Positions 43,408 through 50,928 of a DNA stretch of 64,000 nt are shown in pieces; position 1 is the stretch's first letter; each line of letters begins with the position of its first letter. Below the pieces are notes generated by a model that was given only the letters and a program-made list of their open reading frames with translations, searched no databases and was not told where the DNA came from. Source of the stretch: Chondromyces crocatus (lineage in GTDB: Bacteria > Myxococcota_A > Polyangia > Polyangiales > Polyangiaceae); assembly GCF_001189295.1 (NCBI RefSeq), contig NZ_CP012159.1, positions 4,480,525 to 4,544,524 on the forward strand, in the 5' to 3' direction. A program made the position numbers and the translations under genes.

Positions 43408-43484
43408 GCAGGTTTGAGGTTCTCAGAAAAACGGCGCCCGCGACCCAGCACCGACTGACGTGATTTCAAGCACTTAGCGGAGCG
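43383..43484 (+). promoter_or_regulatory. CRISPR leader with 11-bp inverted repeat
   Basis: Immediately upstream of the first repeat lies a comparatively A/T-richer stretch. TTCTGAGAACC (43383-43393) and GGTTCTCAGAA (43418-43428) form a perfect 11-bp inverted repeat around a 24-nt loop. The degenerate last repeat at the other end (44337) indicates that the array grows from this side, so this is the leader holding the promoter and integration signals. The dyad could bind a regulator or integration host factor, or fold in RNA. Confidence 0.65.
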
Positions 43485-44337
43485 CCCGCAGTCCGCTCCC
43501 CGCTGATGAGGGGATTGAAACACGTGGGCCGCGCGAGCTGGAGACCCGCTCGAGGACCCGCAGTCCGCTCCCCGCTGATGAGGGGATTGAAACTTGTTGA
43601 GGCACGCGCCCGGGATCCGCAGTCGCGAGCCCGCAGTCCGCTCCCCGCTGATGAGGGGATTGAAACAGCGGGATTGGCACACCAGGCGGGAAATCGACGA
43701 TCGAGCCCGCAGTCCGCTCCCCGCTGATGAGGGGATTGAAACTGGTGACGCAGTGAGCGCGCTCGACCTCTTCGATCGGACCCGCAGTCCGCTCCCCGCT
43801 GATGAGGGGATTGAAACGAATAGTAGGTGATGGTTCGTCGCTCATCCCGTTCCCCCGCAGTCCGCTCCCCGCTGATGAGGGGATTGAAACCGTGTCATGC
43901 GGTCCACGTCTTCGGCAGCCCCGAAGGCCCCGCAGTCCGCTCCCCGCTGATGAGGGGATTGAAACGAATGCCAACGAAACCCTGGCACAACCCCTAGATT
44001 AACCCGCAGTCCGCTCCCCGCTGATGAGGGGATTGAAACTCAGAGCTTCCGAGCTGAGCACGAAGTACTCGTTTGCCCGCAGTCCGCTCCCCGCTGATGA
44101 GGGGATTGAAACAAAAGAGCACTATCGAATCTGACAACTGAGTGGTGTCAGCCCCGCAGTCCGCTCCCCGCTGATGAGGGGATTGAAACGAGGGCGTCGA
44201 GCACGATCAGGCTGACGATGTAGCCGCCCGCAGTCCGCTCCCCGCTGATGAGGGGATTGAAACAGGGAGACGGTAGGGAGACAGCCCACGGCCCCCGGAC
44301 CCCGCAGTCCGCTCCCCGCTGATGAGGGGATTGGAAC
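43485..44337 (+). CRISPR. CRISPR array: 12 repeats of 37 bp, 11 spacers of 35-40 bp
   Basis: The repeats are nearly identical. They start CCCGCAGTCCGCTCCCCGCT and end GATGAGGGGATTGAAAC, 37 bp in all. Starts are 43485, 43557, 43630, 43706, 43781, 43854, 43929, 44003, 44076, 44153, 44227 and 44301. Within each repeat TCCCC and GGGGA form a short stem. The 3' end ATTGAAAC is the usual 5' handle of crRNAs and fixes the strand as plus. Repeat 12 ends GATTGGAAC, the expected decay at the leader-distal end. Spacer 2 ends with a fragment resembling the repeat start (CCGCAGTC). Repeat length and handle fit type I or III families. No cas genes are present in the window, so the subtype cannot be assigned. 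Confidence 0.97.
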
Positions 44338-44617
44338 GAGCGCAGGCGATTGCCAGACGTTGCGTCGAATCGCTCTGCGGTGCGGGATGGCAGAAGAGGT
44401 AATTCCCTCTCGCTGGATGTAAGCGCGAGCGTCGCCTGGCTCGCACCCTTCTGCACGTACAGAGGGGATAGCCGAGGGCGCGTAGCGTGGTAGAGCGGCC
44501 GTACACGAGCTGCCTGCGGTGCATCCCGGATCATGAGCGTGATCACGATGGCAGGGGCGTGGTGTGTCATTGCCGCGCTGCGGCGCCGAGCGGAGCAATC
44601 AGGAGCCTGTGACAGCC

Positions 44618-45691
44618 ATGTTGCCGCCATTTGCTGCCGAGAAGCGCGGTCGGTTTCGCCGCCTCTGGGATCGACTGCGCTCGCTGGAGGGGGCGCTGTT
44701 GCCGCCGTTTCTCCTGGTGGCGGCGTTGATGGCCTGCAAGACAGGGCGCATCGACATCTACACGTGTCCCGATCCTTGCGAGGAGTGCGAGGAGCCTTGT
44801 GCGTGTGCGGAGGGGACGTGTGTGCCCGTGCCTCCGCTCGGCTGGGAGGGGCCGGTGCTGCTGTGGCATGGGCCGCCCGAGGGGGAGCCAGCATGTCCGG
44901 CGCGTGCGCCTGCGCCCGTGTACGAGGGGCATCGTGGGCTGAAGACGATCCCGGAGTGCGCGCAGTGCGCGTGCTCGCCGCCGACGTGTCAGCTGCCCGA
45001 GCGTGTGAGCGCGAGCGCGACGAGTGATGTGTGTTTGGCAGGGCTGGAGACGCGGATGTTGCCCGAGGGCTGGGATGGGGCGTGCGTCGAGATCGAGCCG
45101 CTGGTCGCGCCGGAGTCGTTGCGCGTCGGGGCGACGAGCGTGGGGGCGTGCGAGCCGGTGACGATCACGCTCCAGAAGGCTTCGTTCGGGTGGGAGACGA
45201 AGGCCAAGGGGTGTGTGGCGGCGGGGGCCGCCGAGGCCTGCGCGCGCAATCACGAGGTGTGTGCGCCGCTCGTGGAGACGGAGCGCGATGGGTTCGAGCT
45301 GTGCATCTACCAGCGTGGTGACGGGAGGACGGAGAGCGCACAGCCGGGCTGGGGGACGTCGTGTCCCGTGGGGTTCCCGCAGGTGCGGGTGTTCTATGGC
45401 GGGGTGGCGGATGATTCGACGTGTATGCCGTGCTCGTGTGGCGAGCCGGAGGGGAGCGCGTGCGATGGGCGAATGATGCTGCACGAAGGGTCAGGCTGCC
45501 AGGGAGGCCGGCAAGAGATGCTCATCGGGCTCGATGGCGGCTCCTGCACGGCTCCCTCGAACCCCATTCCGGAGATATGGAGTGTGGAAGCCGCGCTGGT
45601 GCTGGATGAGCCAGGGAGTTGCAAGCCAGCAGGTGGTCAACTGGTCAATGGAGGAGTTCTCCTTGAACCAGCCACATTCTGCTGCCGGTAG
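44618..45691 (+). CDS. Cysteine-rich lipoprotein, paralogue 1
   Basis: The product has 357 residues. A basic start is followed by the hydrophobic segment EGALLPPFLLVAALMAC (lipobox LMAC). The mature part is very rich in cysteine: CPDPCEECEEPCACAEGTCVP, then PVLLWHGPP…VYEGHRGL…CAQCACSPPTCQLPE. The late part has CMPCSCGEPEGSACDG and a final FCCR. The pattern GWEGPV.LW.G…A..VYEGH.GL is shared with the next gene, so the two arose by tandem duplication. Disulfide-rich surface lipoproteins of this sort are frequent in Polyangiales; the function is unknown. ATG 44618 is likeliest; a GTG nine bases earlier also follows the AGGAG site. Confidence 0.7.
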   Translation: MLPPFAAEKRGRFRRLWDRLRSLEGALLPPFLLVAALMACKTGRIDIYTCPDPCEECEEPCACAEGTCVPVPPLGWEGPVLLWHGPPEGEPACPARAPAPVYEGHRGLKTIPECAQCACSPPTCQLPERVSASATSDVCLAGLETRMLPEGWDGACVEIEPLVAPESLRVGATSVGACEPVTITLQKASFGWETKAKGCVAAGAAEACARNHEVCAPLVETERDGFELCIYQRGDGRTESAQPGWGTSCPVGFPQVRVFYGGVADDSTCMPCSCGEPEGSACDGRMMLHEGSGCQGGRQEMLIGLDGGSCTAPSNPIPEIWSVEAALVLDEPGSCKPAGGQLVNGGVLLEPATFCCR

Positions 45692-45717
45692 GATCCTCTC
45701 GTCGTCTCTCGTGATGC

Positions 45718-46695
45718 ATGGTGTTTGCAGTGCGAACGACCCAACGGATACGCCTGTTCTTCGTCCGGCTGGCGCTGGCCGGACTGGTCTGCTGCGGTGT
45801 GGATTCGAGTGTCCGGCAATTCGTGGGTACAATGACTCCGCATTGCAAGCAGGATGAATGCGATGACCCAACATCCCTCGGATGGGAAGGCCCGGTATGG
45901 CTGTGGTCTGGTGAGGAGGAGGTGGCTCCTCCCTGTCCAGATGCGGCTCCCATGCTGGTGTATGAAGGTCACGCGGGGCTTCAGACCCAGGGAGCGTGCG
46001 GTACGTGTTCCTGCAGCGGGCTGGAGTGCTTGCTGCCTGCAGGGATAACCATCTCCATGGGGGACTGCGGAGGACCGGGAATCGATGTCCTCGCTCCTCC
46101 TGGCTGGGACGGCTCGTGCTGGCCATTCCCGGCCATCAAGGAACCCAAGGGCGCCATCTTCTGGGGGTCGTCGCGCACCGAGTGCCAGCCGGTCGTTCCG
46201 CAGGTGGAGAAGCAAGCGTCGTTCAGCTGGGAAACATTGGCCAGGGCCTGCGCGACCTCCAGCGAAGAGCGAGCATGCCTGGATCGTGCAGAAGACTGCT
46301 CGCCGTCCATGCCGGCGGGGTTCGCGCGCTGTGTCTTCAGCGCCTCGACGGCGACGGTCTGCCCACAGGACTATCCAGAGAGACGTGTCTTCCACAGGAA
46401 TGCAGAGGATGGTTCATCCTGCAGTCCATGCAATTGCTTGCCGCCCGAGACCAGCGCCTGTGACATCTTCATCGGTCTGAGCGCGGACAGTGAATGCGTC
46501 GTTCGGATGATGGGGGCGACGGTCGGTTATCAGTTGGATGACTGCATGTTGAGTTCAATCCCACCTCAGTTCGCAAGCGTGAGGGCGGAGATCCGGCTGC
46601 TCGATCCGGGGACCTGCATGCCTCAGGGCGGGGAGTTCGTGGGTGGGTTCGAGCCGTCGGAGGCCACCACGTTCTGCTGCGCGCAGGAGCGGTGA
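45718..46695 (+). CDS. Cysteine-rich lipoprotein, paralogue 2
   Basis: The product has 325 residues. The N-terminus MVFAVRTTQRIRLFFVRLALAGLVCC gives a lipobox LVCC. It shares with the preceding gene the segments LGWEGPVWLWSGEEE and VYEGHAGLQT. It also shares C.TCSCSG.EC, PPGWDGSC, a SFSWET.A.(G/A)CA core and FHRNAEDGSSCSPCNC before the final FCCAQ. It begins 26 bp after its paralogue, so the two are probably co-transcribed. Its base composition is visibly less GC-rich than neighbouring genes. The function is unknown, and both look like anchored, disulfide-stabilised outer-surface proteins. Confidence 0.7.
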   Translation: MVFAVRTTQRIRLFFVRLALAGLVCCGVDSSVRQFVGTMTPHCKQDECDDPTSLGWEGPVWLWSGEEEVAPPCPDAAPMLVYEGHAGLQTQGACGTCSCSGLECLLPAGITISMGDCGGPGIDVLAPPGWDGSCWPFPAIKEPKGAIFWGSSRTECQPVVPQVEKQASFSWETLARACATSSEERACLDRAEDCSPSMPAGFARCVFSASTATVCPQDYPERRVFHRNAEDGSSCSPCNCLPPETSACDIFIGLSADSECVVRMMGATVGYQLDDCMLSSIPPQFASVRAEIRLLDPGTCMPQGGEFVGGFEPSEATTFCCAQER

Positions 46696-46880
46696 GGGGC
46701 GAGCGCTCCTGGGCGTGACGTCAGGCGACGTGAGTGGTGCTGGAAGGGCGGACAGTCCGATGGATCTGGTCGAGTCGCTCGAAGCGTCGCTCTCGCGATC
46801 GAGCAACTCGAAGCGTCACCTTTCAGGTGAACGTTGGGCGAGGTGTACGGGAGGGGTGGTCGCCGAGGGCGACGGGCGGT

Positions 46881-47993
46881 TCAGGGAGCCGCGGAGAGCT
46901 GCTGGCGGGTGCCGGTCTGGGCGGCGCGCTCGATGGCGTCGAGCATCTCGTGGCGGGTGACGGCGGCGTCGAAGTTCGGAGCGTGGTGTGTGCCCTTCAG
47001 GATGTCCTCGGCGAGGAGGGCGTAGAGCTGGGCGACGTTGAAGGGGGAGCCCGAGGGGACCTGGGCGGTGGTCGCGTGGTGTTCCTGGGGGATGGGGAGG
47101 TCGACGAGGGGGGCGTCCTTGCCGCGGGCGATCTGGAGGCGGAGGTCGACCATCTGGACGTGGCCGGAGGGGCCGGTGATGACGAGGTCGCCTTCGGTGC
47201 CGTTGATCTCCCAGAGCAGGTTGGTGCCTCGGCTCAGGCCGCCGCGGAGGTGCAGGGAGGCCACGGTGCCGCTCTGGAGGACGCCGCTCAGGGCGATCTG
47301 GTCGGGGGTGTCGAAGGGGACGGTGCCGCTCGTGTCGGTGAGGATGGCTTCGGTCCTGCGGGTGGCGATCGTGGCGGAGAGCTCGCGGAACTCGCCGAGG
47401 CAGTGGCAGAGGGCGTCGAGGAAGTGGCCGCCGGGGATGGAGAGCAAGGTCGCGCCGTTGCGATGATCGAGGAGGTAGGCGCCGGCGGTGTCGATGTCGC
47501 CGCCCCAGCGGCGGCCCGAGGCGACGGCGCTCGTGGAGAGGATCTGGCCGAGGTCGCCGCGGGCGATGAGATCGCGGATCTGGCGGATGACGGGGGCCGC
47601 GCGTGCCTGAAGGCCGACGGCGTGGTGGACGCCCTTCTCGTGGGCGAGGGCGCGCAGGGCGTCGGCTTCGGCGAGGCCGTTGCCGAGGGGCCACTCGCAG
47701 TAGACGTGCTTGCCCGCGTTCAGGGCGGTGGTGACGAGTTCGTGGTGGCGGGGGACCTTGACGGAGACCACCACGAGGTCGACGTCGGGGTGCTCGACCA
47801 GGGCGTGGTGGTCGGCGAACGCATGCGGGATGCCGAACCGTCTGGCGGTGGCGTCGGCCGTCGCTCGTCGCGTGGTGCTGACGGCGCGGACCTCGTAGGC
47901 GGGCAGCGCCTTCAGTGCAGGGATGTGCGCCGTGACGGCCCAGCCGCGGTCCGGGTTTGCGCCGATGATGCCCACGCCGATTCTGTTCGTCAT
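46881..47993 (-). CDS. Gfo/Idh/MocA-family oxidoreductase
   Basis: The product has 370 residues. The N-terminal Rossmann motif GVGIIGANPDRGWAVTAHIPAL is typical of the family (NAD(P) binding), then VVVSVKVPRHHELVTTALNAGKHVYCEWPLG (the EKP-like loop, here EWP). C-terminal alpha/beta domain segments include GQILSTSAVASGRRWGGD, IPGGHFLDALCHCLGEF and NGTEGDLVITGPSGHVQM. Enzymes of this family oxidise or reduce sugars and related polyols; EWP instead of EKP makes activity plausible but not assured. AGGAG lies five bases upstream of ATG 47993. A longer upstream frame is not supported by homology. Confidence 0.9.
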   Translation of the reverse strand: MTNRIGVGIIGANPDRGWAVTAHIPALKALPAYEVRAVSTTRRATADATARRFGIPHAFADHHALVEHPDVDLVVVSVKVPRHHELVTTALNAGKHVYCEWPLGNGLAEADALRALAHEKGVHHAVGLQARAAPVIRQIRDLIARGDLGQILSTSAVASGRRWGGDIDTAGAYLLDHRNGATLLSIPGGHFLDALCHCLGEFRELSATIATRRTEAILTDTSGTVPFDTPDQIALSGVLQSGTVASLHLRGGLSRGTNLLWEINGTEGDLVITGPSGHVQMVDLRLQIARGKDAPLVDLPIPQEHHATTAQVPSGSPFNVAQLYALLAEDILKGTHHAPNFDAAVTRHEMLDAIERAAQTGTRQQLSAAP

Positions 47994-48304
47994 CGTGACT
48001 CCTTGCCCGGGCGTGCCGTCCGAGGTCACGCGGCTCCGCGTCGGGCTCGTGTGATCTCGTGGTCGTGCGTGGCCTTGCGGTGTAGCGCTGCCGTCCCGGG
48101 CCTCGACCGTGGTGCATGCTTTGAAAGCGGCAGGTCGGACCGTCAAGGCCGAAGGCGCGATGCGTCGCGTGGTGGGAAGACGGCGCGGGCGACGTGCACG
48201 CTCGACGGAGCACTTCGTCGCCGTCATCCCCGCTCGCGGAGGTCGTGCGGACTTCGGTGTCGAGGGAGGCGCTTCCTCCCTGCAGGTCTGGTAACCTGCC
48301 GGCC

Positions 48305-49897
48305 GTGTCTGCGGCCGCTCCGATCTCCGTGCTTGGCCGGTACGCGATCTACGAACCGATCGCGGCGGGGGGGATGGCGCGGGTGTACCTCGGGCGGCAG
48401 CTCGGCGCGGCTGGGTTCGCTCGGACCGTGGCGATCAAGCGGATGCTCCCGCACCTGGTCGAAGAGCAGCGGCTCGTGACCATGTTCATCGACGAGGCGC
48501 GGCTCGCGGCGCGCATCCGGCACCCGAACGTGGTGTCGATCCTCGACGTGGTCTCCAACGGGACGGAGCTGTTCCTGGTGATGGAGTACGTGGTGGGCGA
48601 CGCGCTGTTCGCCATCCAGCGGACGCTGCAGAAGAGCGGCGCGCGGGTGCCGCCGGAGATCGCGTCGAGCATCGTCTCGAGCGTGCTGTACGGGCTGCAC
48701 GCGGCGCACGAGGCGGTGACGGAGGAGGGGACGCCGCTCGGCCTGGTACACCGCGATGTGTCGCCGCAGAACATCCTGGTGGGCGTCGACGGGATCACGC
48801 GGGTGCTGGACTTCGGCGTGGCCAAGGCTGCCGGGAGGCTGCAGCAGACGACGCAGCGAGGGCAGCTCAAAGGCAAGCTCGGGTACGTGGCGCCAGAGCA
48901 GCTCCAGACCACGATGGAGGTGACGCGTCACGCGGACGTGTACGCGACCGGCGTGGTGCTGTGGGAGCTTCTGGCGGGCCAGCGGTTGTTCCAGGGGGAC
49001 AACCAGGGCGCGGTGATGCTGAGCATCCTGGAGGGGCGCATCCCGTCACTCGCGGAGGTGGCGCCGTGGGTCGATGCGGGGCTCGTCCGGGTGGTGGAGC
49101 GGGCCGTCGCGCGCGCTGCCGAGGAGCGCTTCGCTTCGGCGCTGGAGATGGCGAACGCGCTGGAGCGTGCGCTCTCGCCTGCGTCGCCCGGGCGGGTGGC
49201 GGCGTGGGTGCAAGAGGTGGCGCGTGAGGTGCTCGCCGCGCGTGCCGCGGTGGTCACCCGGGTGGAACGGGCGCCGTTGCCACTGGAGGTGGAGGACGCG
49301 CCGTTCTCTCAGCGTGGCAGCGCGCCGGAACTCCCCCCACCGAGTTCGGTCTCTCCCTGGTCGGACCGGCTGGGTCCGGGCCCGCTGCTGACGCCGAACC
49401 CTCCCTCGACGCTGGCGCCAGGTGCTCCCTCGACGCTGGCGCCGGCCGCGAGCCCGGGGGTGCGCGCGCGTCCCTCGCGCCGTCGGTGGATGGCGCTGGC
49501 CTTCGGCTGCGCGTTCGCCGCGCTGCTCGTGGCGTTCGCGGTGCGGCTCGGCGCGAGCAGCGCGGGCGTGTGGGGAGGGCAGGGGGAGCCTTCGGTCGGG
49601 AGCGATGGCCGTGAGGGCGTCGCGCAGCACGCCCAGGCGGCCGTCCCGGGGAGCGCGCCGCCGGTGCCCGTGACGGAGGTCGCCTCGCCGGATACGGCTC
49701 CCGACGTGTCCGCGGGTCCGGGAGATCAGGAACTGCGCGCCGGAGGGCCCACAGAGCAGCCCGACGGAGGTACGCTCGACGCAGGGGCGGCGGCTGTCTC
49801 CACGACCGTCGCGCGTCCCAAGAACCCATGCGATCCTCCCTACTACGTCGACAAAGAGGGAATTCAGCGCGTGAAGCGCTCCTGTTTTCCTCGCTGA
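48305..49897 (+). CDS. Transmembrane serine/threonine protein kinase
   Basis: The product has 530 residues. The kinase domain (about 10-280) starts LGRYAIYEPIAAGGMARVYLGR (Gly-rich loop), with Lys in VAIKRML, Glu in IDEARLAARIRHPNVV, catalytic loop LVHRDVSPQNILV and VLDFGVAK. YVAPEQLQ and DVYATGVVLWELLAG follow. HRDVSPQN, with Ser in place of Lys, is the form most common in myxobacteria. A single transmembrane helix (about 400-420, MALAFGCAFAALLVAFAVRLG) leads to a Pro/Ala-rich external part that ends in two Cys residues. GTG 48305 is inferred. The next gene overlaps the end by 70 bp, suggesting coexpression. Confidence 0.9.
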   Translation: MSAAAPISVLGRYAIYEPIAAGGMARVYLGRQLGAAGFARTVAIKRMLPHLVEEQRLVTMFIDEARLAARIRHPNVVSILDVVSNGTELFLVMEYVVGDALFAIQRTLQKSGARVPPEIASSIVSSVLYGLHAAHEAVTEEGTPLGLVHRDVSPQNILVGVDGITRVLDFGVAKAAGRLQQTTQRGQLKGKLGYVAPEQLQTTMEVTRHADVYATGVVLWELLAGQRLFQGDNQGAVMLSILEGRIPSLAEVAPWVDAGLVRVVERAVARAAEERFASALEMANALERALSPASPGRVAAWVQEVAREVLAARAAVVTRVERAPLPLEVEDAPFSQRGSAPELPPPSSVSPWSDRLGPGPLLTPNPPSTLAPGAPSTLAPAASPGVRARPSRRRWMALAFGCAFAALLVAFAVRLGASSAGVWGGQGEPSVGSDGREGVAQHAQAAVPGSAPPVPVTEVASPDTAPDVSAGPGDQELRAGGPTEQPDGGTLDAGAAAVSTTVARPKNPCDPPYYVDKEGIQRVKRSCFPR

Positions 49898-50730
49898 TCC
49901 GGAAGCTCTCGGTGGCCCTGGGCGTGGCGCTCGCGCTCTCGTCGGTGCAGGTCGCTGCCGCGGCCGAGAGCGATGAGAGCGATGCTTGCGTGAGCTCGTA
50001 CGAGAACTCGCAGCAGCTCCGCCGCAACCAGGATCTGGTGCACGCGAAGGCGGAGCTGCGGCTCTGCCTCGGGACGTGTCCCCGGTTGCTGGCGCGGGAC
50101 TGCGAGCGGTGGCTGAAAGAGGTGGAGCCGCAGATCGGGCGGGTGACGCCGTCGATCGTGGACGACGAGGGCCACGCGGTCGAAGGCGCGACGCTGCTGA
50201 TCGATGGGGAGCCAGTCCGCATCGATCGGCAAGGCGCGGTCGAGGTGAACCCGGGGCGCCACACGATCCGCGCGGAGTCTCCTGGGCTCCAGGCGTCCGA
50301 GCAGGAGGTCGAGGTGAAGGCGGGGGAGCGGGCGCCCCTCACGTTGACGCTCACTCGGCCTCCGCGCCCGCAGGTGCCCCCGCCGGTGGCACCTCCGCCG
50401 GTCGTCGTGTCGTCGACGCCGGTGCTCGGGTTGACGCTGGGGGGCGCAGGGTTGCTGGGGCTGGGGGTCGGTGGAGCGCTCGCGGTGTTCGGTCACCTGG
50501 AGCGCTCGTCCCTCCTCGACGAGTGCGCGCCCTTCTGCAAGCAAGCCGAGGCCGATGCGGTGCGGCGGCTGTGGATCGCAGGTGGCGTGAGCGCCGGGGT
50601 GGGCGCGGTGCTTCTCGGGGTGGGCATGGGACTCATCCTCGCGAAACCTTCGGAGGAGGCGCGGGTGATCCAGCCGGTGGCGCACATCCTTCCCGGGTCT
50701 GCCAGTCTGGGTGTCCTGGGCCGCTTCTGA
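49828..50730 (+). CDS. PEGA-like domain membrane protein overlapping the kinase gene
   Basis: The product has up to 300 residues. A signal-like stretch (LSVALGVALALSSVQVAAAA) precedes a mature helical part with CVSSYENSQQLRRNQDLVHAKAELRLC. It is followed by a carboxypeptidase-regulatory/PEGA-like beta unit: ATLLIDGEPVRIDRQGAVEVNPGRHTIRAESPGLQ. A Pro-rich linker leads to two hydrophobic helices (about 190-215 and 240-265). PEGA-type proteins often sit beside Ser/Thr kinases in myxobacteria and may be kinase-linked surface sensors. The start is uncertain: ATG 49828 overlaps the kinase, while GTGs nearer the signal are possible. Confidence 0.7.
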   Translation: MRSSLLRRQRGNSAREALLFSSLIRKLSVALGVALALSSVQVAAAAESDESDACVSSYENSQQLRRNQDLVHAKAELRLCLGTCPRLLARDCERWLKEVEPQIGRVTPSIVDDEGHAVEGATLLIDGEPVRIDRQGAVEVNPGRHTIRAESPGLQASEQEVEVKAGERAPLTLTLTRPPRPQVPPPVAPPPVVVSSTPVLGLTLGGAGLLGLGVGGALAVFGHLERSSLLDECAPFCKQAEADAVRRLWIAGGVSAGVGAVLLGVGMGLILAKPSEEARVIQPVAHILPGSASLGVLGRF

Positions 50731-50928
50731 GCCACACGGCAGGGGCACGTGCACCCGGAGTTCCGCCGAGCCAGTGCGTCGGGACTCATCACGCCGTGAT
50801 CCACTCTGGAAATCGGGCATGGCTAGCCGCTCCTGGCCTGGCGCTCGTCGCATCGGGGTACGGGTGAAGCGTCGGTCGTGTGGATGAGGGGGTCTGCACG
50901 GGCGCCGTGCGGGTAGACTGGGGGTCTC

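Noticed and set aside
43302-44598. Open frames through the CRISPR array (repeated FNPLISGERTAG-type peptides)
   Set aside because: They are translations of CRISPR repeats; the 37-bp repeats and variable spacers explain them.
44122-44894. Minus-strand frames after the array
   Set aside because: They mix CRISPR repeats with the antisense of the Cys-rich gene and lack coherent domains.
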